Origin: Gammaproteobacteria bacterium
Lineage (GTDB): Bacteria > Pseudomonadota > Gammaproteobacteria > Xanthomonadales > Wenzhouxiangellaceae
Direction: 5' to 3'
NCBI GenBank assembly: GCA_021772975.1
Contig: JAJFKY010000008.1
Coordinates: forward strand, 1-64,000
DNA length: 64,000 nucleotides
Below, one piece after another: positions 8,327 to 17,293 of the stretch; position 1 is the stretch's first letter; every line of letters starts with the position of its first letter. Made by a program: the position numbers and the translations under genes. The notes under the pieces were generated by a model. It was not told where the DNA came from, ran no database searches, and saw only the letters and a program-made list of their open reading frames with translations.

Positions 8327-8839
8327 ATGATCCGTGTTTTTATTCTATTGCTTGGCATACCGTTGTATGGTCTGGCGCAAGCAGGCTGTAATGGTGAAAC
8401 GGACTTTCTTATTCTGGGTGGCGAAGTCGATATGAACCTCCGCGATGCAGTGGGGGGACCCGATTACCGAATTGGTGCGGACCTTAAGAACGATGGGCCG
8501 TGTACAGTTCCCTCTGTTACCATGATTGTTGAACGTCTTGATGAGGACGGCAATGTGATTGAGCAAACGATGAGCATCAATTTGACTTCGCCGTATTCTC
8601 CGGGACAGTCGAGAGGTGTGGGGGTTAATTTTAATGCCGATACATTCGGGATTATTTTTGGTGCGCCCTACAAAGTAAGCTGGATTCCCGATATTCTTGA
8701 CACCAACTTGGCAAACAATGAAGGGATCACGATTGCTTTGGATCAGATTTTGGTCGATAGCATGGAAGACCCATTTATACCTTGTCCGCTTCCACCACCC
8801 TTTTGCCCACCAACGGCAGAACTGATGGTGGCCATGTGA
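8327..8839 (+). CDS. Secreted CARDB-like protein of unknown function
   Basis: A 170-aa protein. ATG 8327 is preferred over TTG 8312, which lies in the previous gene. A signal peptide MIRVFILLLGIPLYGLAQA is followed by a beta-rich region (YRIGADLKNDGPCTVPSV, IVERLDEDGNVIEQT, DTNLANNEGITI). The 'LKNDG' and 'NLANN' landmarks are those of CARDB/DUF11-type Ig domains. It ends in a Pro/Cys-rich stretch (PFIPCPLPPPFCPP). 'LVDSMEDPF' near the end loosely recalls the GFE tails, but I do not count it. Coupled to the lipoprotein upstream and followed by a terminator. Confidence 0.65.
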   Translation: MIRVFILLLGIPLYGLAQAGCNGETDFLILGGEVDMNLRDAVGGPDYRIGADLKNDGPCTVPSVTMIVERLDEDGNVIEQTMSINLTSPYSPGQSRGVGVNFNADTFGIIFGAPYKVSWIPDILDTNLANNEGITIALDQILVDSMEDPFIPCPLPPPFCPPTAELMVAM

Positions 8840-8906
8840 GAGCAAATAGCGCCCCAATCAATTTGGGTTTCATATGTTTCAATGATTTTGTATTCGCATA
8901 ATGAAA

Positions 8907-8932
8907 AAGCCCGGCACCAGCAGGCCGGGCTT
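8907..8932 (+). terminator. Hairpin terminator after the 8327-8839 gene
   Basis: Stem aagcccgg/ccgggctt (8907-8914 with 8925-8932) has A-rich flank on the left and agtttt on the right, so it may work in both directions. It is 67 bases after the stop of the secreted protein. Confidence 0.7.
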
Positions 8933-9113
8933 AGTTTTGGGCTTTTGAAGCCTTCTTATGATCTGGTCTATCACCAGAAAGCAATCCAATCGGCCAGGGC
9001 TTATGCGCTTTGGTCGGTTCCCCTGACTCTAGCAATAAGGTGTGCCTGACAAGGTTGCTGAAAACTATGGTGCCAAACAGTGGAACGGGTGTCTGTAGGA
9101 AATTGCCGCTAAT

Positions 9114-9494
9114 TTATGTGCGAAGAATCGTTTGCCGAAGATCATCAAGAGATTTTTGGTGATTGTCCATAAAGTCTAAACACAGATTTAAGGCTTCACT
9201 GGCAAAGCCATAATGGCCTAGCTTGATTTGATCTTTGAGAATGGGTTCAAAGAAATAGTACATTGGCACATTGAGGGCCATCGCAAGAATAAACAATTGT
9301 GCCGCTGATACGCGGTTTGTCGCACTTTCAAATTTTTGTACTTGCTGGTATTTTACGTTGAGTTTTTCTGCCAGTTGCGTTTGAGTCAAGCCACGCGCTT
9401 TGCGGCGTTTCCTGATTTGATTTCCAATGACAATATCAAGTGAGTGTGCATAGTTGGGCAATGGGACCTCCATGGGCTCTTGATGGCCGGACAT
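9114..9494 (-). CDS. Xre-family transcriptional regulator
   Basis: A 126-aa cytoplasmic DNA-binding protein. An N-terminal helix-turn-helix, about residues 24-80, reads IGNQIRKRRKARGLTQTQLAEKLNVKYQQVQKFE, then ATNRVSAAQLFILAMALNVPMYYFF. The 'YQQVQKFE...NRVSAAQL' signature belongs to a common alphaproteobacterial and mobile-element Cro/CI subgroup with a C-terminal helical tail. The ATG at 9494 (ggggt upstream) is preferred over GTG 9506. It is not next to the recombinase, so its target is uncertain; it may repress element functions. Confidence 0.85.
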   Translation of the reverse strand: MSGHQEPMEVPLPNYAHSLDIVIGNQIRKRRKARGLTQTQLAEKLNVKYQQVQKFESATNRVSAAQLFILAMALNVPMYYFFEPILKDQIKLGHYGFASEALNLCLDFMDNHQKSLDDLRQTILRT

Positions 9495-9661
9495 GGTAAA
9501 CCCCACTACAGAGGAGTACAGTGCTTTTAGGCCGAAGCCCTGGACATGACACCGTTATCCGGCCGTCTAAGGCCGCTGTAGTGGCGGTTTACCAAACCGC
9601 ACGCATGGAATTGGCCATGCGCAGTTTGATCAAAGCAGAAATTCGCAAAAGAGGCAATGAA

Positions 9662-9687
9662 AAAAGGCGGCCAACTGGCCGCCTTTT
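9662..9687 (-). terminator. Terminator after the 10567-9716 gene
   Basis: Palindrome aaaaggcggcc...ggccgcctttt with a T-tract of six on the minus strand, 28 bases beyond the minus-strand gene's stop. It also has TTTT on the plus side. Confidence 0.8.
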
Positions 9688-9715
9688 GTTGTCTTGAATG
9701 ATGATTGATGCTGGG

Positions 9716-10567
9716 TTAGTTCACGTAGCAAATCAGTTCACAAACGCTACCCTCGCAGCTAAAGGTACAGTCACCGCCGCCCCCGCCGCCGGAACCGCCA
9801 CTGCTGCCGCCATAAATAACGATGATCGTTGGGTTGCCTGAACCGCCGCTGCCGCCACTGCCACCAGAACCGCCGTTACCATTACCGCCGTCGTCGCCAT
9901 CATCATCGCCGCCAATGTCGCAAGCACTGAGCAAGTTGGCAAATGCGGCGACTGCGGTTGATATCGCGGCTGTGCACGGTGGTGTGGGGCCGTTAACACA
10001 GATCACTTCTTCCGAAATCGCTGCGCTGACATAGGTCGCAATCGCCGCCGTACAGCCCAAAGCGTCTCTGGTGGTGGGGTGCTGGTCACAAGTGAAGAAT
10101 TGTTCGAGATTGACGATCAGCCCATAAGGATCAGTCGCATTTTGGACCTGTATCTGTGCCAAAGCTTCGCGGTACGCATCAACCAGTCCGCGCAGTGGGC
10201 CGTACTCAATGGTTTGGTTGCCTTGCCTGCCCGTGAAAGCAAAATCAGGGCTGGTGAACACACCACTGCCCGTTCCCTTGACCTCCATCGTGGCCTGGCC
10301 ATTGTTGAAACTATAGGTTTTGACGGGTTCATCCGGGTTGGATGTGTCCCTGATGACTTGCAGGGTTTCACCATATTGGCTGGTGAAATCAATGCGCATC
10401 AGCTCATTGTCTGGATCAAGACGCAGTTCAACACGCCAATCGCCGGTTTTCTCGTCTTGCGAAGAAGCCTCCACGGCGAAAACCGATTGGACCAGAACGG
10501 CCGCCAGCACAATCAGAACAAAATGAAAAACTTTCCGCGAACACGGAATTGAAGATATGAAAGTCAT
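9716..10567 (-). CDS. Secreted protein with Gly/Ser-rich linker and Cys-rich end
   Basis: A 283-aa protein with a very strong ribosome site (ggaggagt). The signal peptide is MTFISSIPCSRKVFHFVLIV... cleaved near VFA. Residues about 35-215 form a polar domain with several Cys (FFTCDQ, LGCTAA, EVICVNG, PPCTAA, SACDIGG). About 216-270 is low-complexity Asp/Gly/Ser (GGDDDGDDGGNGNGG, GGSGGSGGSGG). The protein ends with CTFSCEGSVCELICYVN, four Cys in 17 residues. The layout suggests an exported protein with a flexible linker and a disulfide-bonded C-terminal knot. Monocistronic. I recognise no family. Confidence 0.7.
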   Translation of the reverse strand: MTFISSIPCSRKVFHFVLIVLAAVLVQSVFAVEASSQDEKTGDWRVELRLDPDNELMRIDFTSQYGETLQVIRDTSNPDEPVKTYSFNNGQATMEVKGTGSGVFTSPDFAFTGRQGNQTIEYGPLRGLVDAYREALAQIQVQNATDPYGLIVNLEQFFTCDQHPTTRDALGCTAAIATYVSAAISEEVICVNGPTPPCTAAISTAVAAFANLLSACDIGGDDDGDDGGNGNGGSGGSGGSGGSGNPTIIVIYGGSSGGSGGGGGGDCTFSCEGSVCELICYVN

Positions 10568-10757
10568 GTGACTCCTCCTTTGCCACCTTTCTGGGTAGCC
10601 TCCTGCTAAAACTGGGTCAATGTCCTTGACGCAAACCCGCCTTCCTGCGCGATACCTTCACGCATGCACCGCATTATAGCAATAGAAACAGGGTTTATGT
10701 TGTAATACAATGGTTTACAAAAATTGTGAAAGTTCCTACACGGATGAGGAATATAAA

Positions 10758-10985
10758 ATGAAAAAACCAAGTGCCTTGCAGGCATGGTGTGCATCCATCA
10801 CAGCCATTTTAAGCCTTTGTGCTTTTGTCTTTATCGTCAATGCCACCACACAAGAATTCAGGCTCGCCATTGCCGGCATCACTGTCATCATCGCCAGCCT
10901 CTTAGCGATTAGCTGCTGGAAACGCTACTTCCAAAACACTCTTGATCACAGAGTAAGATCACTGGATCAAAATAAGGCGGGATAG
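10758..10985 (+). CDS. Small two-helix membrane protein
   Basis: A 75-aa protein. ATG 10758 has gagg 8 bases upstream; the upstream ATG at 10710 has no ribosome site. Two hydrophobic segments (about residues 8-30 and 36-57) are followed by a basic tail (RVRSLDQNKAG). Possibly an inner-membrane accessory protein of the element; function unknown. Confidence 0.5.
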   Translation: MKKPSALQAWCASITAILSLCAFVFIVNATTQEFRLAIAGITVIIASLLAISCWKRYFQNTLDHRVRSLDQNKAG

Positions 10986-11139
10986 TGCTTAAACGCAATG
11001 GGCTGTGATGAGGCGGGTCATTAGATATGACCTGAATTCACAGCGTAAAAGCTTAGACAACTAGGGCAAAAAATCAAGAAAGGGTGAGAGATATTGTGCG
11101 GGATAACAACAATATTGGGAGATAGGGAGAAAATAACTT

Positions 11140-12480
11140 ATGAAAAAAGTAACGAGCTTGTTTTTGGGTGTCTTTTTTTTAACTGGCTGTGGACCAATCT
11201 TGGAATCGGTTCATATTAAGGGCAAGGAAACGGTCCAGTGTCCTCAAGAAAATAAATGTGATCATTTGCTTACCTACTCGCTGCCGCAGACGTATCTGGA
11301 ATTTACAGGAAACGTAAAAAAAAGCCCTACTCCCAAGCCTGGTGGGGGTGATAAACCTAAAAATAATGACTTAGAGTCCAGCGCAACTGCAACTGTTGGC
11401 AACATCACAATCAATACAGGTGCACAGGCAAATCCTTCTAAAAGCGGTGCTATCTCTCCAGCCATTAAATATTACGACAACGATGGAAAAGTAATTTATG
11501 AAATAACAGTTAAGGAGCATGTTTTTCCTGATCCGAATGCATCATTCATGCTGAAAAGACAGGGTGGTGGATTTTCAAAAGATACGATTAATATTTCAGT
11601 CAATAACAGCGGCCTAATTCAAAGCGCAGCGGTTACCTCAGATGGCCGCGTGGATGAAATATTAGCAGCATTGGCTAGGAGTGCCGGTTCAATTATCGGA
11701 GCATTTTCGGGATTACCGATTCCCAGTGGAAATGTGCCGAAAGCATTTATTAGTGAGGTGTCTGAGCCGGAGCCATTAAAGCCATTTAAGATAATCTGTA
11801 AGATTAAGAATAGAAAACTAGGGCATGCATTCAATGAAAGTGGGGACTGCACTACTAATGATTGGGCAATAGAACTCAAAGGGTATGAAAGCATTACATC
11901 TGCTAATCCATGGACGCAAAAAGAAGAGAAAAATTCTCTCAAGTTTGATTACAGAGACGGTATTTATTATCGAGCAAGGAAATTAGGGTTTCTAGAAATT
12001 ACCAGCCAAAAAACATGGTTGCTCAATAAGCAAGTCAACACTGATGGTTCTTCCGAGCCGGGTAATGCTGATAGTTCCTCCGGGCAAGAGTTAACTAAAA
12101 ATACCATCGAATTTGACGTAGCGTACTCTCCAATTGCATTTATAGATGACGTGCATACATTTTCTGTACAGCCTAAGAGAAATGGCTTTTCAGAAACAAG
12201 TCAAACGATGACCTTTGAAAATGGCATTTTGCTCAGGAATAATGCAGAGTTTGAGAGTCCTGTTGAGCAAATAGTTTCACTGCCTGCAGATATTATCGGT
12301 GGCCTTTTGAGCGCTGTAAGCAATATCTTCACTTTGCGTGTTAGCTCAACAAAAGCGGAAAAAGATCTTATTGATGCGCGAAAAAATCTTGAGGCTGCCA
12401 TATTGCAACTACAGTCTCAACAGAATGGAACTCCACCCCCGCCTGACCCAGTGCCACCAGATGACCAAAGCCAGCCATGA
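11140..12480 (+). CDS. Large lipoprotein of unknown function
   Basis: A 446-aa protein starting MKKVTSLFLGVFFLTGCG, with lipobox LTGC (Cys17). The mature N-terminus holds paired Cys (VQCPQENKC) and a Pro/Lys linker (SPTPKPGGGDKPKNN). The centre is beta-rich (SATATVGNITINTGAQ; FSKDTINISVNNSG). About 325-375 contains another beta segment. A helical, possibly coiled-coil stretch (about 405-430) precedes a Pro-rich end (GTPPPPDPVPPDDQSQP). A gggag site lies upstream. The Pro-rich tail suggests peptidoglycan or surface spanning. Base composition is more AT-rich than the chromosome to the right. No family recognised. Confidence 0.75.
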   Translation: MKKVTSLFLGVFFLTGCGPILESVHIKGKETVQCPQENKCDHLLTYSLPQTYLEFTGNVKKSPTPKPGGGDKPKNNDLESSATATVGNITINTGAQANPSKSGAISPAIKYYDNDGKVIYEITVKEHVFPDPNASFMLKRQGGGFSKDTINISVNNSGLIQSAAVTSDGRVDEILAALARSAGSIIGAFSGLPIPSGNVPKAFISEVSEPEPLKPFKIICKIKNRKLGHAFNESGDCTTNDWAIELKGYESITSANPWTQKEEKNSLKFDYRDGIYYRARKLGFLEITSQKTWLLNKQVNTDGSSEPGNADSSSGQELTKNTIEFDVAYSPIAFIDDVHTFSVQPKRNGFSETSQTMTFENGILLRNNAEFESPVEQIVSLPADIIGGLLSAVSNIFTLRVSSTKAEKDLIDARKNLEAAILQLQSQQNGTPPPPDPVPPDDQSQP

Positions 12481-12513
12481 TATCACTGCTCTCATAAGCT
12501 ATCGGCGATGATC

Positions 12514-12538
12514 AAAACGGGATGGTTAAACCATCCCG
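12514..12538 (-). terminator. Terminator overlapping the radC-like stop codon
   Basis: On the minus strand, stem cgggatgg/ccatcccg (12518-12525 with 12531-12538) is followed by TTTT. The loop contains the TAA stop of the radC-like gene, so the last codons form the 5' arm. Confidence 0.75.
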
Positions 12539-13029
12539 AGTTCGGCCATAGAGGTGATATCCTCGCCAGCGATCAGGTGATCGAGAACCCGGATATCGAC
12601 AAGTGTCAGGGTTTCTTTCAGCTTGCGTGTGATAGCGATATCAGCATGGGAAGGCTCGGTGATACCACTGGGATGGTTGTGGGCAAAGATGACAGCAGCG
12701 GCATTGCAGGCCAAGGCGGCCTTAACGACTTCGCGGGGATAGACGGCGGCGGCGTCGATGGTGCCACGAAACATGATTTCATGGTGGATGATGCGGTGCC
12801 GGTTGTCCAGCCAAAGGGCCATGAAGACCTCATGCTCAAATGGAGCCAGTAACACCTGGATTTGATCCTTGGCAGCGTCAGCGCAATCCAGGCTGGTCTG
12901 GTGAGAGTTGAAACGCTCGCGGATGCAGCTTTGAGCGGCCTGAATGAGCTGGTCATGCTCAATTTGGTACTGATGGCCTTGAATATCCTGTACGGGATAG
13001 GTTTTGGCTTTGTTGATGGAATGGGTCAT
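12526..13029 (-). CDS. radC: RadC-family JAB-domain protein
   Basis: A 167-aa protein. ATG 13029 is chosen because ggag lies 8 bases upstream; the longer frame is not supported. The C-terminal JAB/MPN-like domain contains the metal signature [14 protein letters not shown], preceded by [13 protein letters not shown], and followed by [13 protein letters not shown]. This is the standard RadC pattern. Chromosomal RadC proteins have an additional N-terminal HhH region that is missing here, and such short forms are typical of plasmids and integrative elements. The role in the element is unproven; a proposed repair function is not well supported for the family. Confidence 0.9.
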   Translation of the reverse strand: MTHSINKAKTYPVQDIQGHQYQIEHDQLIQAAQSCIRERFNSHQTSLDCADAAKDQIQVLLAPFEHEVFMALWLDNRHRIIHHEIMFRGTIDAAAVYPREVVKAALACNAAAVIFAHNHPSGITEPSHADIAITRKLKETLTLVDIRVLDHLIAGEDITSMAELGMV

Positions 13030-13273
13030 GTTGTGTCTCCGAGTCACCTGGTTGATGGGTGTCTCGAAAAGCCGGTCTGATGCAGGAAGGCTGTCCAGTC
13101 TGATGCTTGCATCACCCGCCAGGCCTGACTTGACGGCAATCCGCAGAGCGGCACGATACCACCCCGTAATCAATCCATGTGACCGCGACAACCCCCTATG
13201 GCCCCTTCCCACCGGTTTAGCCAAACCACAAGATCAGGTATCCTAGTACCATTCTTTAAAGCAGGACGCTCTA

Positions 13274-13582
13274 ATGGATAAACCACCTAAAATTTACAAA
13301 GACCTTGAAAAGGCTAGTTATAAAAAACTGGAGGCACGGCGAGAGCATGATGAAAAGAAGCTGGCAGAACTCAATCGTGAAAGCATCGAGTTGACATCAG
13401 AGATGTCTGATGCTGACTTTATCAAGCAAAACGTCCAAGCGGAAAAAGAATTTAGGCTTAAGCAAGGTATCAATGAGCTTGACTTCGAAATGTGCAAACC
13501 GCACCGGCAATTAGAAAAGAAAATCGAAGATCGCATTAAAAAAATGCAGGAAAAGGGTCATGACCAGGATCGGGATAGATAA
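13274..13582 (+). CDS. Charged coiled-coil protein
   Basis: A 102-aa protein with agga before the ATG. It is rich in Lys and Glu, with heptad-like helices (KKLEARREHDEKKLAEL; QLEKKIEDRIKKMQEK) and no hydrophobic core or signal peptide. It precedes the 13620 gene by 37 bases and is probably cotranscribed. It may be a structural or antitoxin-like small protein, but no family is recognised. Confidence 0.55.
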   Translation: MDKPPKIYKDLEKASYKKLEARREHDEKKLAELNRESIELTSEMSDADFIKQNVQAEKEFRLKQGINELDFEMCKPHRQLEKKIEDRIKKMQEKGHDQDRDR

Positions 13583-13619
13583 TTAAAGATTTATTAAGGT
13601 TTGTTTGTTACAAAAGGGG

Positions 13620-14084
13620 ATGTTTGATGACTTTTTTAATATTCCCGAGAAACCATTTTTCACAGATGCTGAGATTAGTGAGCAACAAAAGCCATATACG
13701 GTACGTTTAAAAAGCAGTGATGGCCAAGCCCATGACATCACCATGCCACTATGTATGTGGGATTGGTTATTGGTGCTTTCGCAATTAGGCCGTTCCCCAG
13801 GAGTTTTTTTGAATAGCGCTCTTGAATGGAAAAAGCAATCTAATCTACAAGATGAGATCGGTTCGATCTTTTCCCTTTATCTGGCTGAACTGGTAAGGCT
13901 GGGCAATAAAACCGCTGACTATTATGGAACACCGCTTGGTTACAGCCATGACATTATCATGAAATATATCAATGCAGAATCTCACAAATATTACGATGAG
14001 TTGAGAGGTCTACAGTGGCGAATTCAGAATAAGATTTACCCTATCATGCCGCCACCGTTTCCGAGTAACCCTGACATGGTGTGA
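13620..14084 (+). CDS. Mobile-element protein of unknown function
   Basis: A 154-aa protein beginning MFDDFFNIPEKPFFTD. An upstream TTG (13605) has an aagg at better spacing, so the true start is uncertain by five codons. It has an acidic N-terminus, then a beta segment with 'SDGQAHDITMPLCMWDWL', and then helices. No transmembrane segment or catalytic motif. It converges with the coupling-protein gene and ends 40 bases from it. Confidence 0.55.
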   Translation: MFDDFFNIPEKPFFTDAEISEQQKPYTVRLKSSDGQAHDITMPLCMWDWLLVLSQLGRSPGVFLNSALEWKKQSNLQDEIGSIFSLYLAELVRLGNKTADYYGTPLGYSHDIIMKYINAESHKYYDELRGLQWRIQNKIYPIMPPPFPSNPDMV

Positions 14085-14124
14085 GTAAAATTATAGAGAC
14101 TCCTTTGCAAAAATAGCTTCATTT

Positions 14125-16467
14125 TCAATAAACTCCCTTGGTTGAAAGTTCAGTTTCTTCGGCTGGTTTATCTTGGCCATCGAGGCTGGGCGGGTCTTGA
14201 TTCATCCATTTGGCCAAACGATCATCCTGGTAGGCAAAGGCTTTGTTGGCCTTGATGGGTTTGGCACCGGAACTTAGGATCAATACTTTATCTTTGAATT
14301 CAGGGCCGGTGAGATCACTGATCTCAACCAACTGGCGGCGTGAACCATCCACGATGCTTTCAATCTGCCCCAGGATTTTGGTTAGATGCTCGGCTGTGCC
14401 ATCATTGCTGGCGGGGTTCATATAAGCTTGAACAGCACAAGACCCCATCAGGCCGTCAGCATTTTTATAATGCTTTTTAAGCTGGCCAATGGACTGGATG
14501 ACCATAAACAGTTTCAGACCGTACTGCCGTCCTAACTCCAGCGCTTCCTCAATTGGTGACATGTATTTAAGGCGCGGCAACTCATCCAGCATGAACAAAA
14601 TATCGGGTGAACCTTGCTGGGGCAAATCCTGGATAAGGCTGCGGATTTGAGTACCAATAAAAACCCGCAACAAACTGGCATAGGCATCAATTTCTCCGGC
14701 CTTAAGAGAGATATACAAGGTGACGGGCTTGTCACCCCTCCGTAAATCCAATGGATGCCAATCCGATTGACGGGTGGCCCTTTCGACGCGTGAGCCTTCC
14801 CAGGCGCTCATGAAAGTTTGGGCTTGTTGCCGGATGCCATCGAGTGTTTTCTCTGAACTCCCAGTGGCATTAATCCAGCCTTCGGCAGCATTCTTCATGG
14901 CATTAACGGGAGATTCACATAAAGTCGCCAGCATCTTTGTCCAGTCCCGGCCATAGCAGTAGCCCACCACATTGGCCATGTCACGGTCTACGGGATCATT
15001 CTTCAGGCATTCAACAGCAATGGCAGCGGTGATGAGGTCGCGGGCGCGGTTTTCCCAAAACGGGTCTTTGGTTTCTGAGGCAACGACCATCAGATCAGCC
15101 AAGTATTTGCAATCTTCCCAGATATAGTCTGGGTGATTACGGATCAGCGTTAAGGGGTTAAAGCTATGAGAGTTACCCGGATCAAGCGGCGAAAATTTAT
15201 AGACTGGCCCTAATTCAGCACGGCGGCCAGCGGTTTTGTCCCATAACTCGCCTTTGACATCCAAAATGACAGCCGGGCCGTTCCAGTTCAAAAGATTGGG
15301 AATGACATGGGTCTGGGTTTTGCCTGACCCTGGTGGGGCAACGGTAATCACCGAGCCTTCACCCGTAAACCAGCATGGCCTATTATCCGGCATTTTACCC
15401 AGGAACAAACCACTGGTTTGGGGGTTTTGATTGCTAAAACCTGTCCCATCAAATTGCCCACTGTCCAGCCAGGCATTGCCTGCCTCTAACCGGCGGTTGA
15501 TTTCATCAAGAACTATCTTTTCCGGGCCAGTTACTTGGGCGAAGGTGATAATTTTGAGCAGCGCGCTAAGAGCAGAATCAAAATTTTGGTAGTCACAGAC
15601 ATTTTTTGCAAACCATTCAAATGCACCTGTGCCACTATCCACCATGGTATCGTTTAGATACCTATCGCCTTTAAACTCCCGTTTATAGAGAGTGTAATTA
15701 TAAGCATCAAGATTACCCTTTCCATCTGCCCAGATTAGAGCAGAATTGAGGTTATAACTTTGTTCTTGGTTCATGAGGCAGATTTCAGCGAGACGCAAAA
15801 TACGGCAAGCTTCAAGCTCCCTGTAACTCATTGATGATAATGATCGAGAGATTGTGAAATGCAATTTGGCACAAATTTTTTCTGGCACTGAACGCCATAT
15901 TGAATCGTTATAGTCTCCTTTCTTAATCTCCTGTCGTTTTAGCCCGTTAAACTTGACACCATTTATGTAATAAATGCATAAGCGAATACTGCCATTTTTA
16001 CTATCAAAAACCCGGTTGGTTTCGTCAATGCGTTTAAGATAGTTTTGCTTTCTTTGTGCTTCTGGTATCACCGGAACTTCTGGAATGGGTTGTTCTTTGA
16101 AGTGCCGTTCAATGAACTCAGAAGAAAACAAGGTTATCAGGCCAATAATTAAGCCCGCTGTAATGACGATGTATAAATTCGGTATGTTGATTAGTCCACT
16201 GTCAGCGATCAGATAACTGATCAGTGATAATGCGACAAGGACAAGTAATCGGATCAAAAACTCTGCCCTAGGGCTTTCAGTTTTTTTATCAATCAGAGCC
16301 ATTTGGGCAATGAGCAAAACAGTCAACCCAATCAAAATGTAGTACCAGGTTAATTCACCCCAATGGTTGAAATACTCTTCATGCTCAAAAACGAACCTGA
16401 GCGCAATAATGCCCACTGCTGCTAATGCCCAGATGAAATACCTGATTACTTGTAAGACGATTTTCAT
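14125..16467 (-). CDS. Type IV coupling protein, VirD4/TraG-like ATPase
   Basis: A 780-aa protein with gggag before the ATG. Four hydrophobic segments occupy about residues 5-25, 40-58, 70-88 and 97-115. A cytoplasmic domain follows, with Walker A APPGSGKT (377-384) and Walker B LFMLDE (624-629). The T4CP/TraG signatures AVILDVKGELWDKTAG (399-413) and FMVIQSIGQLKKHY are clear. Such proteins pump relaxase-bound DNA to a type IV secretion channel. No relaxase or Vir/Tra channel gene is seen within the window, so the element may be mobilisable, may have the rest to the left of base 1, or may have lost it. Confidence 0.92.
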   Translation of the reverse strand: MKIVLQVIRYFIWALAAVGIIALRFVFEHEEYFNHWGELTWYYILIGLTVLLIAQMALIDKKTESPRAEFLIRLLVLVALSLISYLIADSGLINIPNLYIVITAGLIIGLITLFSSEFIERHFKEQPIPEVPVIPEAQRKQNYLKRIDETNRVFDSKNGSIRLCIYYINGVKFNGLKRQEIKKGDYNDSIWRSVPEKICAKLHFTISRSLSSMSYRELEACRILRLAEICLMNQEQSYNLNSALIWADGKGNLDAYNYTLYKREFKGDRYLNDTMVDSGTGAFEWFAKNVCDYQNFDSALSALLKIITFAQVTGPEKIVLDEINRRLEAGNAWLDSGQFDGTGFSNQNPQTSGLFLGKMPDNRPCWFTGEGSVITVAPPGSGKTQTHVIPNLLNWNGPAVILDVKGELWDKTAGRRAELGPVYKFSPLDPGNSHSFNPLTLIRNHPDYIWEDCKYLADLMVVASETKDPFWENRARDLITAAIAVECLKNDPVDRDMANVVGYCYGRDWTKMLATLCESPVNAMKNAAEGWINATGSSEKTLDGIRQQAQTFMSAWEGSRVERATRQSDWHPLDLRRGDKPVTLYISLKAGEIDAYASLLRVFIGTQIRSLIQDLPQQGSPDILFMLDELPRLKYMSPIEEALELGRQYGLKLFMVIQSIGQLKKHYKNADGLMGSCAVQAYMNPASNDGTAEHLTKILGQIESIVDGSRRQLVEISDLTGPEFKDKVLILSSGAKPIKANKAFAYQDDRLAKWMNQDPPSLDGQDKPAEETELSTKGVY

Positions 16468-17102
16468 TGGCGCTCCCTATTGTGCAAGTGCAAGGAGTCC
16501 TGAAAAACAAAAGCCGCCCTTATATGAGGCCCCTATCATCTGCTCCCTGCTGTGTTTAGAAATTCCCTATGGTCAATGACCGATTGCTGAACCCAAAGTG
16601 TACCGGAACCTCTCCTTGGAATGCCAGTGCCACCGCTTCAGGCCTTGAGGTCTGCGAAGGCTTTCGTTTTTGAATGTGTTAGAGTTTCCCGATTTTAAAC
16701 CCAGCAAAATAATGAGCTGGACTTAGTTTTTCCAAGGTTCTATATAGAATGATATGTAGCGATGAGCTGTGATTTTAGCGACTACATCTATCGATTCTCA
16801 CGAGACTGGTAGAGATTCACTCGACCCAAAAGTGAGAGAATTCTGCTAGTTGTCGCATATTGTATATAACAGGGAAGTAATTTGAGATGGAAGTCCTTGG
16901 TAATATTAGGGTTGGTAGCATAAGTATGATCAATAAAGCGTATTAACGCTTAGATGCGCGAAGACTTGATCTTAAATAGTTTACTGAATTTGGATAGGCT
17001 TACCTGCAGGATGCAGCTTTGCTAACTTAGCTTGAATCAGACCGGCCGCCTCAGCTTGTCTAGACACTAAGAACGGTTGCCGCGCAGCGAGATTATTACA
17101 TG
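16468..17102. other. AT-rich stretch without a recognised gene
   Basis: Apart from the ribosome site of the coupling-protein gene, I find no ORF of useful length or strong hairpin. A 19-codon frame at about 16886 has no support. The stretch reads like decayed accessory DNA and leads into the coding remnant at 17106. Confidence 0.4.
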
Positions 17103-17105
17103 TAG

Positions 17106-17261
17106 CCTATTGTTGTCAGTGTGAAACCGGATGATCGTGGTTATTTGGTTATGGTAGTGCCTGCCAACCACCTGGAAGCAGGCGATTACCAGATTTTTAT
17201 TTCAGCAACAGATAATGATGAGGTACCTAAGCAAGAATTTTCCTTGCGTGTCAATCCATAG
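17106..17261 (+). pseudogene. C-terminal remnant of an extracellular beta-domain protein
   Basis: The frame from an upstream TAG (17103-17105) to TAG 17259-17261 reads PIVVSVKPDDRGYLVMVVP, ANHLEAGDYQIFISA and KQEFSLRVNP. It is typical of the last strands of an Ig-like or anti-sigma-associated beta domain ('L..GDY.I.I'). No start codon with a ribosome site precedes it, so the front of the gene is missing. The following small membrane gene starts 32 bases later and may have belonged to the same operon. Confidence 0.5.
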
Positions 17262-17293
17262 TCCTGAATTTAACGTGCCTAAAAGGATTGATA

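Noticed and set aside
16660-16672. Third Hin-like half-site (tcgtttttg) near the coupling-protein promoter
   Set aside because: Only one half-site matches; the partner arm is absent, so it is most likely chance. A similar single half-site lies near 16384.
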